This document shows, one piece after another, positions 17,600 through 26,014 of a DNA stretch of 64,000 bases. The notes below the pieces were generated by a model. It saw nothing but the letters and a program-made list of their open reading frames with translations, ran no database searches and was not told the DNA's origin. The stretch comes from Pseudomonas sp. ATCC 13867 (GTDB lineage Bacteria > Pseudomonadota > Gammaproteobacteria > Pseudomonadales > Pseudomonadaceae): assembly GCF_000349845.1 (NCBI RefSeq), contig NC_020829.1, positions 3,913,001 to 3,977,000 on the forward strand. Reading direction: 5' to 3'. A program made the position numbers and the translations under genes. How positions within the stretch are numbered: position 1 is the stretch's first letter; each line of letters starts with the position of its first letter.

Positions 17600-18085
17600 A
17601 TGCCACGCGTCACGCTCCGCCCCGCCGTTCCCGCCGACATCCCACTGATTCTCGAGCTGATCACCGAACTCGCCGACTACGAGCGCCTCGTCCATGAGGT
17701 CAAGGCCGACGCCCAGCGCATGCACGACCACCTGTTCGGCCCACGGCCCTACGCCGAAGTACTGATCGGCGAGGTGGATGGCCAGCCGCAGGGTTTCGCG
17801 TTGTTCTTCCACAACTACTCCACCTGGCTCAGCCAACCGGGCATCTACCTCGAAGACCTGTTCGTGCGCCCCGCCGCCCGTGGCGCCGGACTGGGCAAGG
17901 CACTGCTCACGGAACTGGCGCGGCTGGCCGTGGAACGCGGCTGCGGACGCCTGGAATGGTCCGTGCTGGACTGGAACGAACCCGCCATCGGTTTCTACCG
18001 CAGCCTGGGCGCGCACCCACAGGATGAATGGACCGTCTATCGACTGACTGGCGACGCCCTGCGCGACCTTGCCCACAAGGCGTGA
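17600..18085 (+). CDS. GNAT family N-acetyltransferase
   Basis: A 161-residue acetyltransferase. The acetyl-CoA loop reads VRPAARGAGLGKALLTELARLA at about residues 91-112. It is followed by LEWSVLDWNEPAIGFYRSLGA, the helix and strand seen in diamine and thialysine acetyltransferases of the SAT2 type (LEDLFV ... DWN ... FYRSLGA). A polyamine- or lysine-like substrate is therefore a fair guess. The ATG at 17600 lies eight bases after AAGG and is preferred over an in-frame GTG nine bases upstream. Confidence 0.9.
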   Translation: MPRVTLRPAVPADIPLILELITELADYERLVHEVKADAQRMHDHLFGPRPYAEVLIGEVDGQPQGFALFFHNYSTWLSQPGIYLEDLFVRPAARGAGLGKALLTELARLAVERGCGRLEWSVLDWNEPAIGFYRSLGAHPQDEWTVYRLTGDALRDLAHKA

Positions 18086-18172
18086 TGCCCCATCGCACTT
18101 GTAGGCAATGCGCTGGTCATAATGGCCGGCTTCCCTAAGAGTTGATTCTTTCCCGAAAGGACTCTCCCCACC

Positions 18173-19522
18173 ATGACACGTCTTTCACGCGCGGCCGCTC
18201 TGCTCGGCTGTCTCGCCCTGGGGCTCGCCGGGCCGGCGTTCAGCCGCGACGTCGCCCAGGCCAACTACGGCTACCCGCTGACCAACCCGTTCGAGGCGAC
18301 CATCGCCACGACGCCGCCGGACCTGCGCCCGCAGTTGCCCAACGACGACGACATCCGCCAGTCCGACTACGCCCTGAAACTGCGCCCGGAACGCGAGCAC
18401 CAGTTGCCGGAGAACTTCTGGCCGGTGAAGAAGCTGCACTACCGCCTGGCCCAACAGGACCACGAGGCGCCACTGGTCTTCATCATCGCCGGCACCGGCG
18501 CGCATTACGCCAGCAGCACACCGGAATACCTCAAGCGTCTGTTCTACGGCGCCGGTTACCACGTGGTGCAGATCTCCTCGCCCACCAGCTGGGACTTCAT
18601 GGCCGGCGCCTCGCGCCTGGCCACGCCGGGCTACACGCCCGACGACGCCGATGACCTTTACCGGGTGATGCAGGCGGTGCGCGCGCAACACCCCAGCCTG
18701 CCGGTCAGCGAGTACTACCTCACCGGTTACAGCCTTGGCGCCCTGCACGCCGCCTTCGTCAGCCAGCTCGACGAAACCCGCCGCAGCTTCAACTTCAAGC
18801 GCGTGCTGCTGCTCAACCCGCCGGTGAACCTCTATACCTCGGTCAGCAACCTGGACAAGATGGTGCAGACCCGGGTCAAAGGCATCGACGACTCCAAGAC
18901 CTTCTACCAGGTCGTACTGGGCAAGCTGTCGCGCTACTTCAAGCAGAAAGGCTACGTCGATCTCAACGACGCCTTCCTCTACGAACTGCAGCAGTCCAGA
19001 CAGCATCTCTCCAACGAAGAGATGGCCATGCTGATCGGCGCCACGTTCCGTTTCTCCTCCGCCGACATCGCCTTCACCTCCGACCTGATCAACCGTCGCG
19101 GGCTGATCACCCCGCCGAACTACCCGATCAAGGAAGGCACCAGCCTGGAGCCCTTCTTCAAGCGCGCCATGCAGTGCGATTTCGAGTGCTACATGACCGA
19201 ACAGCTGATCCCCATGTGGCGCGCCCGGTACGACGGCGGCAGCCTGCCGCAGCTGATCGGCCAGGTGAGCCTCTACGCCTTGCAGGACTACCTGCACGAC
19301 AGCCCGAAGATCGCCGTGATGCACAACGCCGACGACGTCATCCTCGGCCCGGGCGACATCGGTTTCCTGCGCCGCACCTTCGGCGACCGCCTGACGCTCT
19401 ACCCGCTCGGCGGCCACTGCGGCAACCTCAACTACCGCGTGAACGCCCAGGACATGCTGGCGTTCTTCAAAGGACAGGATGCGCAGGCCCCCGGCCTGGC
19501 AACCGCGCAGACAGGGAACTGA
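18173..19522 (+). CDS. Exported alpha/beta hydrolase
   Basis: A 449-residue protein with a Sec signal peptide (MTRLSRAAALLGCLALGLAGPAFS). The alpha/beta-hydrolase core has its nucleophile elbow in TGYSLGALHA, a candidate Asp in MHNADDVILG and His in LGGHCGNLNY, so the triad looks intact. The oxyanion strand is FIIAGTGAHY. Secretion past the inner membrane and translation three bases before an MlaA-like protein suggest an esterase or phospholipase acting in the periplasm or at the outer membrane. That role is inferred from context only. The pair is also adjacent in P. aeruginosa. A strong terminator follows the second gene. Confidence 0.83.
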   Translation: MTRLSRAAALLGCLALGLAGPAFSRDVAQANYGYPLTNPFEATIATTPPDLRPQLPNDDDIRQSDYALKLRPEREHQLPENFWPVKKLHYRLAQQDHEAPLVFIIAGTGAHYASSTPEYLKRLFYGAGYHVVQISSPTSWDFMAGASRLATPGYTPDDADDLYRVMQAVRAQHPSLPVSEYYLTGYSLGALHAAFVSQLDETRRSFNFKRVLLLNPPVNLYTSVSNLDKMVQTRVKGIDDSKTFYQVVLGKLSRYFKQKGYVDLNDAFLYELQQSRQHLSNEEMAMLIGATFRFSSADIAFTSDLINRRGLITPPNYPIKEGTSLEPFFKRAMQCDFECYMTEQLIPMWRARYDGGSLPQLIGQVSLYALQDYLHDSPKIAVMHNADDVILGPGDIGFLRRTFGDRLTLYPLGGHCGNLNYRVNAQDMLAFFKGQDAQAPGLATAQTGN

Positions 19523-19525
19523 CCC

Positions 19526-20338
19526 ATGCCATTCCGCCCTTCCTGGCTTTTCGCCCTGGCGCTGTGCTGCGGCCTGGCGCAGGCCGACGACACGCCGACG
19601 CCGGCTCCCGGCAGCGACAACGGCTTCTCCGAACAGCCGCAGGCCGACGGCTTCAAGCACCCGATAGACGCACTGAAGTTCAACCCCGGCCTGGACCAGC
19701 GCGAGTTCGAGCGCGCTACCCTGGACGCGCTCAACGTCTACGACCCCTGGGAGTCGTGGAACCGCCGCGTCTACCACTTCAACTACCGCTTCGACGAGTG
19801 GGTGTTCCTCCCCGTGGTCCACGGCTACGAATACGTCACCCCACACTTCGTGCGCACCGGCGTGAGCAACTTCTTCAGCAACCTGGGCGAAGTGCCGACC
19901 CTGCTCAACAGCCTGGCCCAGCTCAAGGCCGAACGGGCGGCGAACAGCACCGCGCGGCTGCTGTTCAACACCGTCTTCGGTATCGCCGGCTTCTGGGACC
20001 CGGCTACTGCGATGGGCCTGCCGAAAGTCAGCGAGGACTTCGGCCAGACCCTGGGCTACTGGGGCGTACCGGAGGGCCCGTACCTGATGTTGCCGATCCT
20101 CGGCCCCTCCAACCTGCGCGACACCGGCGGCCTGGTGACCGACTTCGTGGCCGTCCGCGAGGTGGACTACCTCAACGTCTCCAGCCTCGGCCGCGAATAC
20201 TGGGAACTGCCGGTACTGGAGATCGTCGACAAGCGCTACAGCACCGGCTTCCGCTACGGCCAGACGAACTCCCCGTTCGAGTACGAGAAGCTCCGCTACG
20301 TCTACACCGAAGCGCGCAAGCTGCAGATCCAGGAGTGA
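19526..20338 (+). CDS. MlaA/VacJ family protein
   Basis: A 270-residue MlaA (VacJ) homologue with the family core YDPWESWNRRVYHFNYRFDEWVFLPV, FFSNLGEVPTLLNSLAQLK, and DFGQTLGYWGVPEGPYLMLPILGPSNLRDT. MlaA is a ring-like outer-membrane protein that draws misplaced phospholipids from the outer leaflet for return by MlaC and MlaFEDB. Unlike canonical MlaA, the signal peptide (MPFRPSWLFALALCCGLAQA) has no good lipobox: the Cys residues are preceded by Leu and Cys at -1. Cleavage after AQA by signal peptidase I is the likelier reading. No other mla genes are nearby, so this is probably a second, specialised paralogue working with the hydrolase encoded three bases upstream. Confidence 0.87.
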   Translation: MPFRPSWLFALALCCGLAQADDTPTPAPGSDNGFSEQPQADGFKHPIDALKFNPGLDQREFERATLDALNVYDPWESWNRRVYHFNYRFDEWVFLPVVHGYEYVTPHFVRTGVSNFFSNLGEVPTLLNSLAQLKAERAANSTARLLFNTVFGIAGFWDPATAMGLPKVSEDFGQTLGYWGVPEGPYLMLPILGPSNLRDTGGLVTDFVAVREVDYLNVSSLGREYWELPVLEIVDKRYSTGFRYGQTNSPFEYEKLRYVYTEARKLQIQE

Positions 20339-20345
20339 CCCGAAG

Positions 20346-20374
20346 CCGCCGCCCTTTCGCGGCGGTTTCTTTTT
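20346..20374 (+). terminator. Rho-independent terminator after the MlaA-like gene
   Basis: CCGCCG (20346-20351) pairs with CGGCGG (20360-20365), followed by TTTCTTTTT. It closes the hydrolase/MlaA operon. Confidence 0.88.
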
Positions 20375-20379
20375 CGACT

Positions 20380-20395
20380 AATAAATCTATTTATT
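20380..20395. promoter_or_regulatory. AT-rich palindrome AATAAAT-CT-ATTTATT upstream of pirin
   Basis: Perfect 7-base half sites around CT stand about 85-100 bases before the pirin gene, in an AT-rich patch unlike the surrounding DNA. Position and symmetry fit an operator for a regulator encoded elsewhere. Part of the patch may also be promoter. Confidence 0.4.
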
Positions 20396-20478
20396 CGATT
20401 GTTTTGGCGAAAAACTCGCAACCATTGATTCATCGTTTAGGACTAGGATGACCCCATTCACTGATCAAGGAGGTTTCC

Positions 20479-21339
20479 ATGACCCGCTTGCGTACCCTGA
20501 TCGACCAACACATCGGCCACCCCGCCTCCGACGGTGCCGGCGTGCGCCTGACCCGCGTGATCGGCGGCCCCGGCATCGAGCGTTTCGACCCGTTCCTGAT
20601 GCTCGACCAGTTCGACACGCAGAATCCCGACGACTATATCGCCGGCTTCCCGGCCCACCCGCACCGTGGCTTCGAGACCGTCACCTATATGCTCGAAGGG
20701 CGCATGCGCCATGAAGACCACCTGGGCAACCGTGGCCTGCTCAAGCCCGGCGGCGTGCAGTGGATGACCGCCGCCCACGGCATCATCCATAGCGAGATGC
20801 CCGAGCAGGAAGAAGGCGCCATGCGCGGCTTCCAGCTGTGGCTGAACCTGCCGGCGAAGGACAAACTCTCCCCGGCTGGCTACCGCGACATAGAGCCGGA
20901 AGACGTGCCGCGCACCACCACCGCGCAAGGCGTCGGCGTCACCGTGATCGCCGGTCGCTTCGACGATGGCAAGACCGCGCTGGATGGCGCCGTGCAGCGC
21001 CCCGGCACCGAGCCGCACTACTACGACCTGCGGCTGCCGGCCGGTGCCTCGGTCAGCCCACGCATTCCGGCGGGGCACCGGGTGATGCTGTACGTCTACG
21101 AAGGTTCGCTGAAAGTACCGGGCGAGCGCGGCGACGAAACCGTCGCCACCAATCGCCTGGTGCGACTGGGCCAGGGCGACGAGATCCGGCTGTCCAGCGA
21201 CCAGGGCGCGCGCGTCCTGCTGCTGGCCGGCAAGCCGCTCAACGAGCCCATCGTGCAGTACGGGCCGTTCGTGATGAACAGCCGCGAAGAAATCGAGCAG
21301 GCCCTGCGCGATTACCGCGATGGTGTATTCGCCGTCTGA
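20479..21339 (+). CDS. Pirin family protein
   Basis: A 286-residue bicupin of the usual bacterial pirin length. The N-terminal cupin holds the metal-binding set: His in FPAHPHRGFETVTYMLEG, a further His in MRHEDHLGN, and GGVQWMTAAHGIIHSEMP. Bacterial pirins act as quercetin 2,3-dioxygenases or as protein partners, and many respond to electrophiles or redox stress; the role here is open. A strong AAGGAGG site precedes the ATG. The gene is monocistronic, with a REP pair after it. Confidence 0.92.
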   Translation: MTRLRTLIDQHIGHPASDGAGVRLTRVIGGPGIERFDPFLMLDQFDTQNPDDYIAGFPAHPHRGFETVTYMLEGRMRHEDHLGNRGLLKPGGVQWMTAAHGIIHSEMPEQEEGAMRGFQLWLNLPAKDKLSPAGYRDIEPEDVPRTTTAQGVGVTVIAGRFDDGKTALDGAVQRPGTEPHYYDLRLPAGASVSPRIPAGHRVMLYVYEGSLKVPGERGDETVATNRLVRLGQGDEIRLSSDQGARVLLLAGKPLNEPIVQYGPFVMNSREEIEQALRDYRDGVFAV

Positions 21340-21361
21340 CGGCCCGCCGCACTGCTTTTCA

Positions 21362-21442
21362 TGCAGGAGCGAGCTTGCTCGCGAACAGGTCCCGTGCCAT
21401 GCAGTTCGCGAGCAAGGACTGGGCGTCCCCCTCGTCCCTACG
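21362..21442. repeat. REP element pair, inverted, one arm of the long type
   Basis: The first arm (21362-21386, GCAGGAGCGAGCTTGCTCGC) is the short palindromic type. The second arm (21403-21442) reads GTTCGCGAGCAAGGACTGGG and then CGTCCCCCTCGTCCCTACGA, with an extra C-rich block between the conserved ends. It lies between the convergent 3' ends of pirin and patatin. Confidence 0.82.
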
Positions 21443-21456
21443 AAGAGCCGCCCAGA

Positions 21457-22659
21457 TTACAGCGACCAGTCTTCCATCCCCAGGAAGCGCGCGATCTCCG
21501 CGCGCTTCTCCATCGCATCGCGATAGCCCAGTTCGATCAGCGCATTGCAGTAGCCCGGCTCGAACAGCAGGTAGCTCAGCACACCGGCCCCACTCACCTT
21601 GGTCGCCCCCGGCCCGCGCAGGAACAGGCGCAGGGCGGGCGGCAACTCGTGGCGGTACTCGGCGGCGATCTCGTCCAGCGGCTTGCTCGGCGAGATCAGC
21701 AGCACCTCGACCGGCTGTAGCCCAAGCACCGCGCGGCGCTTGCCCTCCGGCACCAGCGAACTGAGGAAATTGATCCGGTGCAGCAGCTCGATATCGCCTT
21801 CCAGGCTGTCGATGAAAGTGCTGTTGAGCAGATGGATGCCCACCTGTGCCAGGCTCGGCGGCTGGCCGGTGCGGTAACTGGCCACCTGTTCGTTGGCGCT
21901 ACCGACCGTGGGATTGCCGCTCACGCCGATCACCAGCACGCGATTGGCGCCCAGGTGCAGTGCCGGGCTGATCGGCGCCTGCTGGCGCACCGCGCCGTCG
22001 CCGAAGTACTCGCGCTGCAGCTTCACCGGCGCGAACAGCAGCGGGATCGCCGAACTGGCGAGCAGATGCTCCAGGCACAGGCGCGTCGGCACGCCCACGC
22101 GCCGATGGCGCAGCCAGGGATCGATGGTGGCGCGGCCCTGGTAGAAGGTCACCGCCTGCTCGGACTCGTAGCCAAACGCGGTGACCGCCACGGCGCGCAG
22201 GTTGCGCCGGCGCACGGCAGCGGCAATGCCGGAGAGATCCAGCTCGCGCTCCAGCAGGTAACGCAACGGTGTGCTGTCCAGCAGCGCCACCGGCTGCCGC
22301 TTGCCCAGCCCGAGCAGGCTGTGGCCGAGGAACTTGAACGCCTGGCTGACCACGCCCAGCCAATCGGCGCGGTACACCTGGCCAGTGCGAAAGCCCTTCC
22401 AGACCTGGGTGAGCCGCTGCACCGCCGTCGGGAAGGACGACGCCCCGCAAGCCAGCCCGACGGCGTTGATCGCCCCCGCCGAGGTCCCGACGATCACCGG
22501 AAAGGGATTCTCGGCGCCCTCCGGCAACAGCTCGGCGATCGCCGCCAGCACGCCCACCTGGTACGCCGCCCGCGCCCCGCCCCCGGAGAGAATCAGGCCG
22601 GTCACGGCGGGAGTCGTCGCTGGGCTGGCGGAGTCGGTCACGGCTGAAGTCCTTGTCAC
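21457..22659 (-). CDS. Patatin-like phospholipase family protein
   Basis: A 400-residue patatin. The oxyanion loop is LILSGGGARAAYQVGVL (residues about 22-38), the nucleophile Ser is in IVGTSAGAINA (GxSxG), and the catalytic Asp is in YFGDGAVRQ (DGA). All catalytic elements of a phospholipase A/lysophospholipase are present. There is no signal peptide and no C-terminal beta-barrel domain, so it should act in the cytoplasm or on the inner membrane face, unlike secreted PlpD-type patatins. GTG at 22659 is the start that includes the N-terminal extension; a second in-frame GTG 18 bases on would give a shorter form. It is downstream of, and co-directional with, the LpxL-like gene. Confidence 0.92.
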   Translation of the reverse strand: MTRTSAVTDSASPATTPAVTGLILSGGGARAAYQVGVLAAIAELLPEGAENPFPVIVGTSAGAINAVGLACGASSFPTAVQRLTQVWKGFRTGQVYRADWLGVVSQAFKFLGHSLLGLGKRQPVALLDSTPLRYLLERELDLSGIAAAVRRRNLRAVAVTAFGYESEQAVTFYQGRATIDPWLRHRRVGVPTRLCLEHLLASSAIPLLFAPVKLQREYFGDGAVRQQAPISPALHLGANRVLVIGVSGNPTVGSANEQVASYRTGQPPSLAQVGIHLLNSTFIDSLEGDIELLHRINFLSSLVPEGKRRAVLGLQPVEVLLISPSKPLDEIAAEYRHELPPALRLFLRGPGATKVSGAGVLSYLLFEPGYCNALIELGYRDAMEKRAEIARFLGMEDWSL

Positions 22660-22686
22660 GTCGATTCCAGATTAGTCCGCCGGCGT

Positions 22687-23619
22687 CTACTTCTTCTTGT
22701 CGTAGAGCTTGGGTTCGCCTTCGGGGCGGCTCTTGAAACGGCGGTGCGCCCAGAGGTACTGCTCGGGCTGGCGGCGGATTTCCTGCTCGACCCACTGGTT
22801 GACGCGCAGGCAATCGGCTTCCTCGGTCTCGCCGGGGAAGTCCTCCAGCGGCGGATGGATGGTCAGGCGATAACCCGAACCGTCGGCCAGGCGCGACTGG
22901 GTGAAGGGGCACACTTGCGCGCGGCCCAGGCGGGCGAACTTGGTGGTGGCGGTGACAGTGGCGGCCTGAATGCCGAACAGCGGCACGAAGATGCTCTGTT
23001 TGATGCCGTAGTCCTGGTCCGGCGCGTACCAGATGGCGCGGCCGGCGCGCAGCACCTTGAGCATGGCGCGCACGTCCTCGCGCTCGATGGCGGTGGCATC
23101 GGCGTTGTGCCGCTCGCGGCCGGCGCGCTGGACGAAGTCGAACACCGGGTTGTCGTGCTCGCGGTACATGCCGTCGATGGTCTGTACCTGGCCGAGCAGC
23201 GCCGCGCCGATCTCCAGGGTGGTGAAATGCATGGCCATGAGGATCACGCCCTTGCCGTCGGCCTCGGCCTTGCGCAAGTGCTCCAGCCCTTCGATGTGCG
23301 CCAGCCTGGCCAGGCGCGCCTTCGGCCACCACCAGCTCATGGCCATCTCGAAGAAAGCGATGCCGGTGGAAGCGAAGTTCGCCTTGAGCAGGCGCTTGCG
23401 CTCGGCGGCGGAGAGTTCCGGGAAGCACAGCTCCAGGTTGCGCGCGGCAATCGCCCGGCGGCTACCGACCACGCGGTACATCAGCGCACCCAGCACGCGC
23501 CCGAGCCAGAGCAGCGCCGGATAGGGCAACTGCACCACCAGCCAGAGCACGCCAAGGCCAAGCCAGAGCGGCCAGTGGCGGGGATGGAGGAACTCACGGC
23601 GAAAGGTGGGGCGGTCCAT
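22687..23619 (-). CDS. LpxL/HtrB-like lipid A biosynthesis acyltransferase
   Basis: A 310-residue late acyltransferase. An N-terminal membrane anchor (WPLWLGLGVLWLVVQLPYPALLW) precedes the catalytic HX4E motif in AMHFTTLEIG, with the following blocks DNPVFDFVQRAGRERH, IWYAPDQDYG and PLFGIQAATVTATTKFAR. These are the lauroyl/lysophospholipid acyltransferase family motifs. It should transfer a secondary acyl chain to Kdo2-lipid IVA, or to a lysophospholipid, at the inner membrane. Pseudomonas genomes carry two such enzymes with different acceptor positions, and I cannot tell which this is. It is divergent from minC and probably co-transcribed with the patatin gene 27 bases downstream. Confidence 0.91.
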   Translation of the reverse strand: MDRPTFRREFLHPRHWPLWLGLGVLWLVVQLPYPALLWLGRVLGALMYRVVGSRRAIAARNLELCFPELSAAERKRLLKANFASTGIAFFEMAMSWWWPKARLARLAHIEGLEHLRKAEADGKGVILMAMHFTTLEIGAALLGQVQTIDGMYREHDNPVFDFVQRAGRERHNADATAIEREDVRAMLKVLRAGRAIWYAPDQDYGIKQSIFVPLFGIQAATVTATTKFARLGRAQVCPFTQSRLADGSGYRLTIHPPLEDFPGETEEADCLRVNQWVEQEIRRQPEQYLWAHRRFKSRPEGEPKLYDKKK

Positions 23620-23834
23620 GGAACTTTCCGGTCACGATCAAAGCCCGACATTCTACCTTGCCGATCCGCCCCGCGCCTCACGTAGACAGGGTCCGCTGCC
23701 GTTTCGGCGCGAGTTGCGTCGCTGCGTGGCTACCTTGAATCGCCGATTCTCGGGCCATGAACCGCGCACCGCGAAGCATACGACTCCGTCGCGGCGGTGA
23801 CGAAATGCTGGCAGCTCCTAGCAATCGGCCACGC

Positions 23835-23863
23835 TTGCGGCTGCCGGGGCGGTCCGCTATAAG
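23835..23863 (+). promoter_or_regulatory. Candidate sigma70 promoter for minCDE
   Basis: TTGCGG, a 17-base spacer and TATAAG lie 30 bases before the minC start. Spacing is ideal and the -10 is a five-of-six match. The rest of the 273-base gap to the divergent LpxL-like gene shows no other clear element. Confidence 0.55.
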
Positions 23864-23892
23864 TCCAACCCATTTGATGACGCAGTCCGACC

Positions 23893-24807
23893 ATGAGCCA
23901 AGCTGACCTTCTCGACCACGATCCCGTATTCCAGCTCAAGGGCAGCATGCTGGCCGTCACCGTTCTGGAACTGGCCCATAATGACCTGCCGCGCCTGGAC
24001 CGGCAGCTCGCCGACAAGGTCGCCCAGGCGCCCAACTTCTTCCGTGATACCCCGCTGGTGCTGGCGCTGGACAAGCTGCCCGACGGCGAAGGCCAGCTCG
24101 ACCTGCAGGGCGTGCTGGACATCTGCCGCCGCCACGGCCTGCGCACCCTGGCCATTCGCGCCAGCCGCGAAGAAGACATCCGCCTGGCCACCATGTTCGA
24201 TATCCCGGTACTGCCGCCCTCGGGCTCGTCCCGCGAGCGCACCGTGGAACCCAAGGACCCGGCGACCCCGCTGACCGGCGCCACGCCGGTGCGCCGTCCG
24301 CGCAGCGAGCGCCTTTCCGAGAAGGTCGTGGAACAGGCTGCTGGCGGCGCTACCGTCCAGCCGGAAAATTCCACCGGGAAAGCGACGGAAATCCAGGCGG
24401 AAAAATCCGCCGAAACCCAGGAGCCCATAACGGACGCCACGCCGGAAAAACCGGCCGAACCGCCGGCGCCGGTCGTCCGCCCGACCAAGCTGGTCACCAG
24501 TCCGGTGCGCGGCGGCGTGCAGATCTACGCCGCCGGCGGCGACCTGATCGTCCTGGCTCCCGTCAGTCCCGGCGCGGAACTTCTCGCCGACGGCAATATC
24601 CATGTTTACGGTCCGATGCGCGGACGAGCCCTGGCCGGTGTCAAGGGCGACACCAGCGCGCGGATTTTCTGCCAGCAACTGGCCGCGGAACTCGTGTCCA
24701 TCGCTGGAAACTACAAGGTCGCCGAAGACCTTCGACGCAGTCCGCAATGGGGGCAGGCGGTGCATGTCAGCCTGTCGGGTGACGTGTTGAACATCACCCG
24801 CCTTTAA
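23893..24807 (+). CDS. minC: Septum site-determining protein MinC
   Basis: A 304-residue MinC. The N-terminal FtsZ-inhibiting domain covers about residues 1-105. The C-terminal right-handed beta-helix covers about 200-304 ([36 protein letters not shown] ... [20 protein letters not shown]) and binds MinD and FtsZ. Between them is an unusually long linker of about 90 residues, rich in Pro, Glu, Thr and Lys and more AT-rich than the flanks. It makes the protein some 40 residues longer than the roughly 263 of P. aeruginosa MinC. Together with MinD and MinE it keeps the division ring away from the poles. Confidence 0.95.
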   Translation: MSQADLLDHDPVFQLKGSMLAVTVLELAHNDLPRLDRQLADKVAQAPNFFRDTPLVLALDKLPDGEGQLDLQGVLDICRRHGLRTLAIRASREEDIRLATMFDIPVLPPSGSSRERTVEPKDPATPLTGATPVRRPRSERLSEKVVEQAAGGATVQPENSTGKATEIQAEKSAETQEPITDATPEKPAEPPAPVVRPTKLVTSPVRGGVQIYAAGGDLIVLAPVSPGAELLADGNIHVYGPMRGRALAGVKGDTSARIFCQQLAAELVSIAGNYKVAEDLRRSPQWGQAVHVSLSGDVLNITRL

Positions 24808-24868
24808 CGGATACTGCCGCGACTTTCAGGGACCAGAATTCTTCGTTTTTTCTTTGGGGTGAATCACC

Positions 24869-25684
24869 TTGGCCAAGATCCTCGTAGTCACTTCCGGTAA
24901 GGGTGGCGTCGGTAAAACCACCACCAGCGCAGCCATCGGCACCGGCCTGGCCCTGCGCGGCCACAAGACCGTCATCGTCGACTTCGACGTGGGCCTGCGT
25001 AACCTCGACCTGATCATGGGCTGCGAACGCCGCGTGGTGTATGACTTCGTCAACGTCATCAACGGCGAAGCCTCCCTGACCCAGGCCCTGATCAAGGACA
25101 AGCGCCTGGAGAACCTCTACGTCCTGGCCGCCAGCCAGACCCGTGACAAGGACGCCCTGACTCTGGAAGGCGTCGGCAAGGTCATGGAAGAGCTGAAGCA
25201 GACCTTCGACTACATCATCTGCGACTCCCCGGCCGGCATCGAGAAAGGTGCCCACCTGGCCATGTACTACGCCGACGAGGCGATCGTCGTGACCAACCCG
25301 GAAGTCTCCTCGGTCCGCGACTCCGACCGCATGCTCGGCCTGCTGGCCAGCAAGTCGGCCCGCGCCGAGAAGGGCGAGGACGCGATCAAGGAGCACCTGC
25401 TGCTGACCCGTTACAACCCCGAGCGCGTCACCAAGGGCGAAATGCTCGGCGTCGAAGACGTCGAGGAAATCCTGGCCATCCGCCTGCTCGGCGTGATCCC
25501 GGAATCCCAGGCGGTGCTCAAGGCGTCCAACCAGGGCGTCCCGGTCATCCTCGACGAAGAGAGTGATGCCGGCCAGGCTTACAGCGACGCGGTAGAGCGC
25601 TTGCTGGGTAAAGAGATGCCGCATCGATTCCTCGATGTGCAGAAGAAAGGATTCCTGCAACGACTGTTCGGAGGACGTGAATGA
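24869..25684 (+). CDS. minD: Septum site-determining ATPase MinD
   Basis: A 271-residue ParA/MinD-type ATPase. The deviant Walker A is [10 protein letters not shown] at residues about 9-18. [19 protein letters not shown] and [11 protein letters not shown] form the switch and Walker B regions. The C-terminal amphipathic helix ([10 protein letters not shown]) is the membrane-targeting sequence. It binds the membrane as an ATP dimer and recruits MinC or MinE. The start codon is TTG at 24869, preceded by GGGGTGA, and gives the conserved N terminus [13 protein letters not shown]. It overlaps minE by ATGA. Confidence 0.97.
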   Translation: MAKILVVTSGKGGVGKTTTSAAIGTGLALRGHKTVIVDFDVGLRNLDLIMGCERRVVYDFVNVINGEASLTQALIKDKRLENLYVLAASQTRDKDALTLEGVGKVMEELKQTFDYIICDSPAGIEKGAHLAMYYADEAIVVTNPEVSSVRDSDRMLGLLASKSARAEKGEDAIKEHLLLTRYNPERVTKGEMLGVEDVEEILAIRLLGVIPESQAVLKASNQGVPVILDEESDAGQAYSDAVERLLGKEMPHRFLDVQKKGFLQRLFGGRE

Positions 25685-25935
25685 GCCTTTTAGATTTCTT
25701 CCGCAGCCGGAAGTCGCAGAACAGCGCATCCATCGCGAAAGAAAGACTCCAGATCATCGTCGCCCACGAGCGCGGCAATCGTTCACAACCGGACTACCTC
25801 CCGCAGTTGCAGAAAGACCTGCTGGAAGTGATCCGCAAATACGTGCCCATCGACCAGGAACAAGTCCAGGTCGAGCTGGCCAACCAGGGTAGCTGTTCGA
25901 TCCTGGAGCTCAACATCACCCTGCCGGAGCGTTGA
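25681..25935 (+). CDS. minE: Cell division topological specificity factor MinE
   Basis: An 84-residue MinE. The N-terminal membrane-binding stretch [11 protein letters not shown] is followed by the MinD-contacting helix ([20 protein letters not shown]) and the dimerising beta domain. It stimulates MinD ATPase and drives pole-to-pole oscillation. The start codon overlaps the minD stop (ATGA), so translation is coupled. A strong terminator at 25953-25983 ends the operon. Confidence 0.97.
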   Translation: MSLLDFFRSRKSQNSASIAKERLQIIVAHERGNRSQPDYLPQLQKDLLEVIRKYVPIDQEQVQVELANQGSCSILELNITLPER

Positions 25936-25952
25936 TCCGGCAGTGGTGAACC

Positions 25953-25983
25953 TGCGGCGGCCTTGGCCGCCGCAGTCGTTTTC
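25953..25983 (+). terminator. Terminator after minE
   Basis: TGCGGCGGCC and GGCCGCCGCA form a perfect 10-bp stem with a TT loop, followed by GTCGTTTTC. It separates the min operon from rluA. Confidence 0.85.
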
Positions 25984-26014
25984 GGTCCTTTCATTATTTC
26001 GCGCAAGAGCCTCC

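Noticed and set aside
24869..24871. Possible missed ATG start for minD
   Set aside because: TTG gives the conserved [13 protein letters not shown] terminus with GGGGTGA at the right distance; no ATG upstream in frame.
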